Assembly (NCBI GenBank): GCA_019090405.1
Contig: JAHRVZ010000254.1
Span: forward strand, 1 to 5,706
Direction of reading: 5' to 3'
DNA: 5,706 bases
DNA from: Paracoccaceae bacterium
Lineage (GTDB): Bacteria > Pseudomonadota > Alphaproteobacteria > Rhodobacterales > Rhodobacteraceae
The notes under the pieces are model-generated. The model saw only the letters and a program-made list of their open reading frames with translations. It had not been told where the DNA came from and made no database searches. Within the stretch, counting starts at the first letter, position 1; the number at the start of each line of letters is the position of its first letter. Shown one piece after another: positions 1-5,262 of this stretch. The position numbers and the translations under genes are program-made.

Positions 1-81
1 GAATCACTTGACGCGCCTCTCAATTCGTCTTAACGACGCCCAACGAGATTTAGGGCGCAGCACCTGCCGCGCCTGTTTGTA

Positions 82-104
82 TTGACAGGGATCGACCCTG
101 TTAA
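82..104 (+). promoter_or_regulatory. Hairpin in the rpmB leader
   Basis: The arms TTGACAGGG (82-90) and CCCTGTTAA (96-104) pair over nine positions, one of them a G-U, around the five-base loop ATCGA. The hairpin ends ten bases before the rpmB Shine-Dalgarno. It is followed by CCCAAAATACG rather than a U-run, so it does not look like a terminator. It could be a leader structure used for autogenous control of L28, or a processed end of an upstream transcript. The left arm also reads as a perfect -35 hexamer (TTGACA), but the best -10 (CAAAAT, 107-112) is 19 bases away and would start transcription inside the Shine-Dalgarno, so I favour the RNA structure. Confidence 0.45.
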
Positions 105-126
105 CCCAAAATACGAGGATGAACCC

Positions 127-423
127 ATGTCGCGCCGCTGCGAATTGACCGGAACTGGCCCAATGTCTGGCAACAATGTTAGCCATGCCAAAAACAGAAC
201 CCGTCGCCGGTTTCTGCCGAACCTGAATGATGTGACACTGCAGTCCGAAATTCTGGACCGTGGAATCAAGCTGCGGATCACCGCCGCTGCATTGCGCACT
301 GTTGATCACCGTGGTGGTCTGGACGCGTTTTTGGCCAAAGCCAAAGACGAAGACCTGTCCACAAATGCGCTGAAAGTTAAGAAAGAAATCGCCAAAGCGG
401 CGCAAGCGGAAACCGCTGCCTGA
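127..423 (+). CDS. rpmB: 50S ribosomal protein L28 (bL28)
   Basis: This 98-residue protein is a structural component of the large ribosomal subunit. The N-terminus MSRRCELTGTGPMSGNNVSHA, then the basic stretch KNRTRRRFLPNL (residues 22-33) and LRITAAALRTVD (49-60), are characteristic of bL28 and recognisable by eye. The C-terminal third is a lysine/alanine-rich helix, as in alphaproteobacterial L28, which is longer than the E. coli form (78 residues). The ATG at 127 is chosen because the family starts MSRRC and because GAGGA (115-119) lies seven bases upstream; an in-frame ATG at 82 is open but would add 15 atypical residues. The gene appears monocistronic, with a structured leader before it and an intrinsic terminator just after it. 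Of the four cysteines found in zinc-binding L28 variants only one (Cys5) is present, so this is a zinc-independent type. Identification is firm. Confidence 0.97.
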   Translation: MSRRCELTGTGPMSGNNVSHAKNRTRRRFLPNLNDVTLQSEILDRGIKLRITAAALRTVDHRGGLDAFLAKAKDEDLSTNALKVKKEIAKAAQAETAA

Positions 424-454
424 TTTCTTAACGATCTACCTGAAAATTATTTCC

Positions 455-485
455 CAACCCTGCGTTCGCGCGGGGTTGTTTGTGC
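455..485 (+). terminator. Intrinsic terminator of rpmB
   Basis: CAACCCTGCG (455-464) pairs with CGCGGGGTTG (469-478) to give a ten-base-pair stem with one G-U, capped by a TTCG tetraloop (465-468). It is followed by the U-rich tail TTTGTGCTT. It lies 32 bases after the rpmB stop and separates rpmB from the copper chaperone gene. Confidence 0.85.
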
Positions 486-618
486 TTGTAGCCCCGGTTT
501 GACAAGTTCATTATTGGCATCACGAAAACGCGCGAAGTTATCGACCGTTACCCATTGATTACCACATTGTTTTGGACCTCAAATGAAATAGGCCAACACA
601 CTCTTAAGGAAACAGATT

Positions 619-1095
619 ATGTCAATCCGCTCTCTTCTTCTCGCCGCTTTTGCCAGCCTTGCTTTTGTCACTCCGGGCTTTGCCGGTGAAACAATCGTGA
701 TTAAGGATCCTTATATCCGCAGCTCGACACCTACATCGCCCTCTGGTGGAGCGTTCATGGTCATCATGAACCATGGCGATACTCAGGATCGTCTGATTGG
801 CGGACGTTCGGATATAGCGAAAAAGATCGAAATTCACACCCATATCGAAGGTGCGGATGGTGTTATGAAAATGGTCGAAGTCGAAGGTGGTATCGTGCTG
901 GAACCCGGCGAAATGCACGGCCTTGAGCGTGGTGGAGATCACGTGATGTTCATGGGGCTGACTCAGGAACTGAAACAGGGCGACACAGTGTCTGTCACGC
1001 TGATCTTTGAAAAAGCTGGCGAAGTCACAATCGAATTGCCGGTTGACCGCGAACGCAAGCCGTCAAAGAATATGCATAAACACAGCGATGGCTGA
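619..1095 (+). CDS. Periplasmic PCu(A)C-family copper chaperone
   Basis: This 158-residue exported protein is of the PCu(A)C (DUF461) family, periplasmic Cu(I) chaperones best known for supplying copper to the CuA or CuB centre of haem-copper oxidases. Residues 1-22 form a signal peptide (basic start, hydrophobic core, GFA before the predicted cut). The mature part begins ETIVIKDPYIRSS and contains GGAFMVIMNHG (43-53), typical of the family. The likely copper ligands are His73 (IHTH), Met83/Met85 (GVMKM), His108 and Met110 (DHVMFMGL), fitting the family's His...Met...His-x-Met pattern to within one residue; I have not aligned it. The C-terminus ends MHKHSDG, a possible extra metal-binding tail. 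The start is supported by AAGGA (606-610) eight bases upstream. A perfect TTGACA at 499-504 has no convincing -10, so the promoter is unresolved. No oxidase or Sco gene is in view. The next gene starts 44 bases on and is a remnant. Confidence 0.92.
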   Translation: MSIRSLLLAAFASLAFVTPGFAGETIVIKDPYIRSSTPTSPSGGAFMVIMNHGDTQDRLIGGRSDIAKKIEIHTHIEGADGVMKMVEVEGGIVLEPGEMHGLERGGDHVMFMGLTQELKQGDTVSVTLIFEKAGEVTIELPVDRERKPSKNMHKHSDG

Positions 1096-1139
1096 TATAG
1101 GCAGGGCTCCTCTTAACTTTGTATAAAAGGGGCCCACCT

Positions 1140-1319
1140 ATGACCTCTCGAATCTTATTTGTCTGTTTGGGTAATATCTGTCGATCTCCTGCTGCTCAGG
1201 GGTGTCTGGCTGGCATGTGGGCGCTGCGTCCGGGTGGGGCCGAAACACCGCTGCATCAGTTTAGAGATTCTGCACCACAACAGGCGACATCGCAGGTGCC
1301 CGACCAGAATCATAATTAA
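1140..1319 (+). pseudogene. Remnant of a low-molecular-weight protein tyrosine phosphatase, internally deleted
   Basis: This 59-codon reading frame begins MTSRILFVCLGNICRSPAAQG, the N-terminus of LMW-PTP with the complete P-loop (Cys9-x5-Arg15-Ser). Intact members are about 150 residues. After residue 21 the text jumps to ALRPGGAETPL...FRDSAPQQ...QVPD, which resembles the region just before the DPYY segment near the end of the family. About 75-85 codons between them appear to be missing. The general acid corresponds to Asp55 (VPD), but PYY and the C-terminal helix are replaced by QNHN and a TAA stop. The frame is intact across the junction, and a good Shine-Dalgarno (AAAAGGGG, 1125-1132) sits seven bases before the ATG, so a short peptide could still be made; it should not fold as a phosphatase. 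It follows the copper chaperone by 44 bases. The deletion is inferred from remembered family sequence. A sequencing error cannot account for a loss this large. Confidence 0.8.
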
Positions 1320-1359
1320 GGAAATTCAAAGTTCCGGCCCGGATTGACCTTCACGAAAA

Positions 1360-1372
1360 CGCCCGCAGGGCG
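1360..1372 (-). terminator. Intrinsic terminator of the lysR gene
   Basis: Read on the minus strand, CGCCC-TGC-GGGCG forms a five-pair GC-only stem with a three-base loop, followed directly by TTTTCG. It begins 15 bases after the stop of the LysR gene. A second pairing that overlaps it (GCGGC 1370-1374 with GCCGC 1382-1386) is possible but lacks a U-run. Confidence 0.7.
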
Positions 1373-1387
1373 GCTGAGTTTGCCGCT

Positions 1388-2353
1388 TCAGGCCTCGATT
1401 ACCTGCAATGACCCGGCCAGCCACGGCAGTCGGGACACCGCCGGATCAATGATCTGATTTTGCACCAATTGCCGCATTGTCTGTGCCACATCCAATGGTA
1501 CGCGATCTGCCCAATCGGAACGCGAGAACAGCGAAATTACGCGTGAAAACTCACCAAATGGCAGCGCGTGTGCCTCGATATCATCGTGAAACCGTGCCGC
1601 CCGCATATAGCCCAGTGGTGTGGTGATCGCCCAGCCTATGCGCCGCGCCACCATTGCCATTAGCGCCAGATGGCTGCCGATCTCAAATCGCTTTTCATAC
1701 TGCATTCCCTGCTGCGTCAGTTGCACTTCGATCTGTTGGCTGATCAACTGTTCCCGGGCATAGCGCAGGAACGGTACGTCAACCAAGGACGACATGATAT
1801 CAGAGTCGCTAGCGGCCATTCCGCGTGGCGTTACCAGAATGAACGGATCTTGGACCAACGGATATTCCACCACACTATCATGGGGTTGGCCGGTACTTGC
1901 CGCGACCGCAATATGCAAATGATGATCCTTCATTGCTGCATTGATATCAAGGCTGGGTGCGGTGATCAGCTTGAACTGGCATTTGGTCATGCTCTCGGCC
2001 AGAATAGTGACCAGTCTTGGCGTCAGATCATTGTCAAAATCATCAATCAACCCGATGCTCAGTTTGCTGAGATGGGTCAAATCCATCACCGTCAGCTCAC
2101 TTTGTGCCAATCGCAATTGACTTAACACGGCCTCGGTCCGTGACAAAAAACTGCGCCCCGCAGCGGTCAGTGTCATTGGACGTTTATCGTGATTGATCAA
2201 ATCGGTTGATAGTGCTTTTTCCAGATTGCGCAGCTGCTGGCTGACCGCAGGCTGGCTCAGCCCGGTGCGTTTGGCGGTCTGCGCAACAGATCCCGAATTT
2301 GCCAGCGCTTCAAACACTTCAAGCCCGCGAAGGGTGACGCCTTTGTTCAGCAT
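1388..2353 (-). CDS. LysR-family transcriptional regulator
   Basis: This 321-residue cytoplasmic DNA-binding regulator is of usual LysR length. Residues 8-66 form the winged helix-turn-helix: LRGLEVFEALANSGSVAQTAKRTGLSQPAVSQQLRNLEK is split here as the scaffold helix up to about residue 20, the turn around AKRTGLSQPAVS (27-38), and the wing ending at TLTAAGRSFL (61-70). A linker helix (71-88) leads to a periplasmic-binding-protein-like effector domain (about 93-305). The effector ligand cannot be read from sequence. The start at 2353 is supported by AGAGAGGA (2362-2369) eight bases upstream. LysR regulators often control a divergent neighbour, but the gene upstream is on the same strand with its own promoter, and the one downstream is a convergent pseudogene. 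The target may therefore be elsewhere or lost, or the gene may mainly control itself. An inverted repeat in the leader covers the Shine-Dalgarno (see that entry). Family identity is certain; the role is unknown. Confidence 0.95.
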   Translation of the reverse strand: MLNKGVTLRGLEVFEALANSGSVAQTAKRTGLSQPAVSQQLRNLEKALSTDLINHDKRPMTLTAAGRSFLSRTEAVLSQLRLAQSELTVMDLTHLSKLSIGLIDDFDNDLTPRLVTILAESMTKCQFKLITAPSLDINAAMKDHHLHIAVAASTGQPHDSVVEYPLVQDPFILVTPRGMAASDSDIMSSLVDVPFLRYAREQLISQQIEVQLTQQGMQYEKRFEIGSHLALMAMVARRIGWAITTPLGYMRAARFHDDIEAHALPFGEFSRVISLFSRSDWADRVPLDVAQTMRQLVQNQIIDPAVSRLPWLAGSLQVIEA

Positions 2354-2362
2354 CGCAAAAAT

Positions 2363-2398
2363 CCTCTCTAGATTTACCTTTTGTGAAACTATGAGAGG
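2363..2398 (-). promoter_or_regulatory. Inverted repeat overlapping the lysR ribosome binding site
   Basis: CCTCTCTAG (2363-2371) and CTATGAGAGG (2389-2398) are inverted copies: six perfect pairs (CCTCTC/GAGAGG) plus TAG/CTA after one extra base, around a 17-base centre. In lysR mRNA the upstream arm CCUCUC would pair with GAGAGG, the core of the Shine-Dalgarno. It may be an RNA hairpin limiting translation, or a DNA operator for self-repression by LysR; the sequence does not decide which. No good -35/-10 pair is visible nearby (a TTGACC lies just upstream on the minus strand, 2403-2408). Confidence 0.45.
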
Positions 2399-2458
2399 AA
2401 GTGGTCAAGCAATAACAAAGCGCAACCAGTTACAGTTCTGCCTAATTACCAGCAGCAA

Positions 2459-2776
2459 TCAGCCGCAAGTCTTCTGTGCACGGGCACCAAAGTCCTTATA
2501 TCGGGTCCACAATATTTCATCACTGCGTCTGTCCGACTGACGGGTTTGCTGTGCCTTATGTGGATCAAGGAACCATTTAGACACTTTGTAACGTTCGGAT
2601 TTTGTCAGCGTTGTATTTGCGACCTGCTGAATACATGTGCACAATTTGGGAGTTGCCTGGGGTCTCGCTGCCTGACGGCAGGCGTGGTCAATCGACCCCG
2701 GTCCGGCAATTGCCTGCATTGGAGTTGCGAATATCAGAAATGCCGTGCAAATCGCCGCGACTGGATGGATCGTCAT
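2459..2776 (-). CDS. Small secreted four-cysteine protein, function unknown
   Basis: This 105-residue protein has a signal peptide at residues 1-24 (hydrophobic PVAAICTAFLIFATPM, then AIA before the cut at Gly25). The mature protein of about 81 residues has four cysteines: Cys33 (DHACR), Cys46 and Cys48 (KLCTCIQ) and Cys104 (KTCG). This suggests two disulfides, or a CxC metal or redox site, in the periplasm. The basic segment SERYKVSKWFLDPHKAQQTRQSDRRSDE is split between residues 60-69 and 70-86. It resembles a short Rhodobacterales family that, from memory, is often labelled arginine transporter; nothing here looks like a transporter, since the mature part has no membrane segment. AAGG in the leader, about seven bases before the ATG, supports the start. 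A promoter lies at 2832-2860. It is followed after 105 bases by lysR on the same strand with no clear terminator between, so read-through into lysR is possible. Confidence 0.85.
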   Translation of the reverse strand: MTIHPVAAICTAFLIFATPMQAIAGPGSIDHACRQAARPQATPKLCTCIQQVANTTLTKSERYKVSKWFLDPHKAQQTRQSDRRSDEILWTRYKDFGARAQKTCG

Positions 2777-2831
2777 ATCAGTGCCTTATCTCAGTGCGCC
2801 GGGGCTGCTGCCCGCTATGTGAATTGGCCAT

Positions 2832-2860
2832 AGTATGACGTAAACCGATCCCCTGTTCAA
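2832..2860 (-). promoter_or_regulatory. Promoter of the small secreted protein gene
   Basis: On the minus strand TTGAAC (2855-2860) and CATACT (2832-2837) are separated by exactly 17 bases and match the sigma-70 hexamers at four or five and four positions respectively. Transcription would start near 2825, leaving a leader of about 49 bases. That leader contains a short GGGC-AGCA-GCCC hairpin (2802-2813) ahead of the ribosome binding site. Confidence 0.6.
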
Positions 2861-2932
2861 TCACACACGCGTCCACTTGCCGCCAATGTTATTATTGCTG
2901 TGAATTGTGACCTTTCACCATCCTGTCCCACC

Positions 2933-2961
2933 TTGACCCCAATACGGTTCCCATACATATC
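2933..2961 (+). promoter_or_regulatory. Candidate lepA promoter placing the start at the ATG
   Basis: TTGACC (2933-2938) is followed after 17 bases by CATATC (2956-2961); an overlapping alternative -10 is TACATA (2954-2959). The -35 is good and the -10 is weak (three of six). The predicted transcript start is at about 2966-2969, within four bases of the lepA ATG at 2970. A short palindrome GTGA-CCTT-TCAC (2907-2918) lies just upstream of the -35. Confidence 0.45.
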
Positions 2962-2969
2962 CTCTAGCC

Positions 2970-4769
2970 ATGACAGACCTATCTCATATCCGAAATTTCT
3001 CGATCGTGGCGCATATTGATCACGGCAAATCCACCCTTGCGGACCGTCTTATCCAAGAGACCGGCACGGTCAAGGATCGTGACATGCAGGCGCAACTGCT
3101 GGACACCATGGATATTGAACGTGAACGGGGCATCACCATCAAGGCCAACACCGTGCGCATCAACTATCGTGCGGATGATGGCGAAGATTATGTGCTGAAC
3201 CTGATCGACACCCCCGGCCATGTCGATTTCGCCTACGAAGTCTCGCGTTCCATGCGGGCGGTCGAGGGGTCGTTGCTGGTTGTGGACAGTACCCAGGGTG
3301 TCGAGGCCCAGACCCTCGCTAATGTTTATCAGGCCATTGATGCCGACCACGACATCGTACCGGTTCTGAACAAGATCGACCTGCCTGCGTCTGATTGTGA
3401 CCGCGTGGCCGAACAGATCGAGGACGTCATCGGCATCGACGCCACAGGCGCCATTCAGGTCAGCGCCAAAACCGGTGTCGGCATCCACGAAACCCTCGAA
3501 GCAATCGTGACCGAACTGCCCGCCCCAACCGGCGACCGTGATGCGCCGCTTAAGGCGATGTTGGTGGATTCATGGTACGACTCATATCTTGGGGTTATCG
3601 TTCTGGTCCGGATCATGGACGGGGTGCTGAAAAAGGGCGACCGGGTGCGGATGATGTCCAACAATTCAGTCCATTCGGTAGACCGCATCGGCGTGTTCCG
3701 TCCCCAGATGGAGATGATCGACACCCTTGGCCCCGGCGAAATCGGCTTTCTCACGGCATCCATCAAACAGGTCCGCGACACCCGCGTCGGCGATACCATC
3801 ACCCACGAACGCAAAGGCGCGACCGAGGCATTGCCGGGCTTTAGCCCCGCGCAACCCGTTGTATTCTGTGGATTGTTTCCGGTCGATTCGTCCGAATTCG
3901 AAGACCTGCGTGACGCCATCGAAAAACTGGCCCTGAACGACGCCTCGTTCTCATACGAAATGGAAACCTCGGCGGCTTTGGGCTTTGGCTTTCGCTGTGG
4001 GTTCCTTGGCCTGCTGCACCTCGAAGTTATCCGAGACCGGATTGAACGGGAATATGACATTGCGCTGATCACCACAGCCCCCTCGGTGGTCTATCACATC
4101 CACATGCGCGACGGGACCGATGTTGATTTGCACAACCCCGCAGACATGCCCGACATGACCCATGTGGATCACCTGGAAGAACCGCGCATCAAAGCGACGA
4201 TTCTGGTGCCGGATGAGTATCTGGGCGACGTGCTGAAACTGTGTCAGGAACGCCGCGGCATCCAGATGGACCTGACCTATGCCGGATCGCGTGCGATGGC
4301 GGTGTACGATCTGCCGCTGAACGAAGTGGTGTTTGATTTCTACGACCGGTTAAAGTCGGTGACCAAGGGCTATGCGTCCTTTGACTATCAAATGACCGAA
4401 TACCGCGAGGATAATCTGGTCAAGCTGTCCATTCTGGTGAACGAAGAACCCGTGGATGCCCTATCCATGATGGTGCACCGCGACCGCGCCGAGGCCCGGG
4501 GCCGTGCGATGGTCGAAAAGCTCAAGGATCTGATCCCCCGTCACATGTTCAAAATCCCGATTCAGGCGGCGATTGGCGGCAAGGTGATCGCGCGCGAGAC
4601 TTTGTCAGCGATGCGCAAGGACGTGACGGCGAAGTGTTACGGTGGGGATATGACACGAAAGCGTAAGCTGCTGGACAAGCAGAAAAAGGGTAAGAAAAAG
4701 ATGCGCGAGTTCGGGAAGGTGAGTATCCCGCAGGAGGCGTTTATTAGTGCTTTGAAGATGGATGGGTGA
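2970..4769 (+). CDS. lepA: Translation elongation factor 4 (LepA/EF4), ribosomal GTPase
   Basis: This 599-residue GTPase acts on the 70S ribosome, where EF4 has been linked to back-translocation, rescue of stalled ribosomes and 30S assembly. All GTP-binding motifs are present: G1 AHIDHGKS (14-21), G2 with RGIT (53-56), G3 DTPGH (80-84), G4 NKID (134-137) and G5 SAK (165-167). Beta-barrel domain II (about 190-275) and the EF-G-like domains III and V follow, with GFGFRCGFLGLLHLEV around 338-353. The LepA-specific C-terminal domain includes KCYGGDMTRKRKLLDKQKKG and ends in SALKMDG. The length is that of a complete LepA. The start MTDLSHIRNFSIVAHIDHGKS is the family's usual one, and no in-frame alternative would keep G1. 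Unusually there is no Shine-Dalgarno in the 20 bases before it, and the best promoter puts the RNA start at the ATG. It is divergent from the secreted-protein gene. In many bacteria lepA is followed by lepB, but not here. Its stop lies inside a terminator-like hairpin. Confidence 0.98.
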   Translation: MTDLSHIRNFSIVAHIDHGKSTLADRLIQETGTVKDRDMQAQLLDTMDIERERGITIKANTVRINYRADDGEDYVLNLIDTPGHVDFAYEVSRSMRAVEGSLLVVDSTQGVEAQTLANVYQAIDADHDIVPVLNKIDLPASDCDRVAEQIEDVIGIDATGAIQVSAKTGVGIHETLEAIVTELPAPTGDRDAPLKAMLVDSWYDSYLGVIVLVRIMDGVLKKGDRVRMMSNNSVHSVDRIGVFRPQMEMIDTLGPGEIGFLTASIKQVRDTRVGDTITHERKGATEALPGFSPAQPVVFCGLFPVDSSEFEDLRDAIEKLALNDASFSYEMETSAALGFGFRCGFLGLLHLEVIRDRIEREYDIALITTAPSVVYHIHMRDGTDVDLHNPADMPDMTHVDHLEEPRIKATILVPDEYLGDVLKLCQERRGIQMDLTYAGSRAMAVYDLPLNEVVFDFYDRLKSVTKGYASFDYQMTEYREDNLVKLSILVNEEPVDALSMMVHRDRAEARGRAMVEKLKDLIPRHMFKIPIQAAIGGKVIARETLSAMRKDVTAKCYGGDMTRKRKLLDKQKKGKKKMREFGKVSIPQEAFISALKMDG

Positions 4770-4790
4770 GCAACGGCAACCGTTGCTCAC
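4766..4790. terminator. Perfect hairpin between the convergent lepA and 57-residue protein genes
   Basis: GTGAGCAACGG (4766-4776) and CCGTTGCTCAC (4780-4790) form a perfect 11-pair stem with the three-base loop CAA. The left arm contains the lepA stop codon, and the right arm ends four bases from the stop of the minus-strand gene at 4795. On the plus strand a pyrimidine-rich tail with a T-run (TTCTCTTTT, 4799-4807) starts eight bases later. On the minus strand no U-run follows. It most likely ends lepA transcription and may block antisense read-through in both directions. Confidence 0.65.
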
Positions 4791-4794
4791 GGCA

Positions 4795-4968
4795 TTACTT
4801 CTCTTTTCGGACGCCTTTGAATGGCGCTTTGCTCGAAGTTTTTACATCCATGAAACGTCCTGATGAGGAATCTCGTTTCACATAGTGACCAGAAGGCGTT
4901 TTCGTTTGAGAACGCCCTTTGACCATTCCATTGCGGTGACCGTCACCGGAGGGTGGGTTCGTTGCCAT
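4795..4968 (-). CDS. Conserved 57-residue basic protein, function unknown
   Basis: The predicted peptide starts MATNPPSGDGHRNGMVKGRSQ, continues with TPSGHYVKRDSSSGRFMDVK (25-44) and ends APFKGVRKEK. It has no signal peptide, membrane segment or cysteine and is strongly basic and glycine/serine-rich, so probably a soluble or nucleic-acid-associated cytoplasmic protein. The PPSGDGHRNG start, KRD-SSGRF centre and PFKGVRKE end agree with a short hypothetical-protein family that I recall from diverse bacteria; no function is known to me. The start is supported by AAAGGA (plus-strand 4979-4984) ten bases upstream and by the motif beginning right after it. It is convergent with lepA, with only 25 bases between the stop codons. 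Its promoter is not clear: a TTGAGT lies at 5088-5093 on the minus strand, with a palindrome below it. The gene is short enough to be missed by a 60-residue cutoff. Confidence 0.8.
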   Translation of the reverse strand: MATNPPSGDGHRNGMVKGRSQTKTPSGHYVKRDSSSGRFMDVKTSSKAPFKGVRKEK

Positions 4969-5068
4969 GATATTCAGTTCCTTTAGCTGCTGTGTTTGAT
5001 CGACATTGATTCGTTTACCTTAAATGGGTCTCGACTTGATGATTGCAGCCCTAAAGGGAAAATTTATT

Positions 5069-5083
5069 TCTACAATCTGTAGA
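5069..5083. promoter_or_regulatory. Short palindrome, possible operator
   Basis: TCTACA (5069-5074) and TGTAGA (5078-5083) are perfect inverted six-base arms around ATC, in AT-rich DNA. It lies five bases downstream (minus strand) of a TTGAGT that could be the -35 of the 57-residue protein gene, so a protein bound here would cover that promoter's spacer. The -10 (AAATAA, 5064-5069) is poor. It may be a chance palindrome. Confidence 0.3.
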
Positions 5084-5108
5084 GTAAACTCAATCCCTCC
5101 ACCCAAAA

Positions 5109-5129
5109 TGCGCAAACAAAGTTTGCGCA
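5109..5129 (-). terminator. Perfect hairpin followed by TTTT on the minus strand
   Basis: TGCGCAAAC (5109-5117) and GTTTGCGCA (5121-5129) pair over nine bases with loop AAA. Read on the minus strand it is followed directly by TTTTGGG, the form of an intrinsic terminator for leftward transcription. No minus-strand gene lies to its right within view, so it would insulate the 57-residue gene from antisense RNA; or it may be a dispersed repeat. Confidence 0.55.
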
Positions 5130-5160
5130 GCGCCCGAACCGCCCCCACGGGGCGGGCGCT
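5129..5160. repeat. GC-rich second hairpin
   Basis: AGCGCCCG (5129-5136) and CGGGCGCT (5153-5160) are perfect eight-base inverted arms. The interior offers a competing stem, CCGCCCC (5139-5145) with GGGGCGG (5149-5155). It directly abuts the preceding hairpin, sharing base 5129. No T-run follows on either side. It may act with its neighbour as a transcription barrier or be part of a repetitive extragenic element. Confidence 0.5.
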
Positions 5161-5262
5161 TCACACCCACCCCTCGGTTCGGACGCGGCGTTCCAATTGA
5201 AACGGCATCAGCAAGCCGTAAGGGCGTGACATTCCCCCCAGACACGCGGTAAGCATGACCAC

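Larger units (their letters stand above)
4969..5262. other. Intergenic region between two divergent short genes
   Basis: These 294 bases carry no coding frame I can support; the long minus-strand frame at 5161-5466 is antisense to the 58-residue gene and has no ribosome binding site or family resemblance. The region holds, in order: the Shine-Dalgarno of the 57-residue gene (4979-4984), a 6-3-6 palindrome (5069-5083), a possible -35 (TTGAGT, minus, 5088-5093), two consecutive hairpins (5109-5160) and weak promoter-like sequence before the 58-residue gene (TTGAAA 5197-5202, GTGACA 5226-5231). Confidence 0.6.

Noticed and set aside
4..405. Minus-strand open frame of 133 codons across rpmB
   Set aside because: It is antisense to a certain ribosomal protein gene, and its product shows no family resemblance.
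499..527. TTGACA as promoter of the copper chaperone gene
   Set aside because: The -35 is perfect, but the 16-18-base-spaced position reads ACGAAA-like with no TATAAT match, so I did not list a promoter.
572..596. Inverted repeat TTGGACCT / AGGCCAA before the copper chaperone gene
   Set aside because: Seven pairs with a bulge in AT-rich DNA; it does not match a known copper-regulator operator and could be chance.
1113..1127. CtrA-like site (TTAA-N7-TAAA) before the phosphatase remnant
   Set aside because: It has one mismatch in a low-information motif and overlaps the ribosome binding site of a pseudogene.
1670..2125. Plus-strand open frame of 151 codons inside the LysR gene
   Set aside because: It is a shadow of a well-supported LysR coding sequence; its peptide has no recognisable features.
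2899..2919. CRP-like half sites TGTGA / TCACC upstream of lepA
   Set aside because: The spacing is 11 rather than 6 bases, and the inner GTGA-N4-TCAC is too short to assign to a regulator.
4999..5013. TTGATCGACATTGAT as an FNR box
   Set aside because: The two TTGAT units are direct repeats, not inverted, so they do not form the FNR palindrome.
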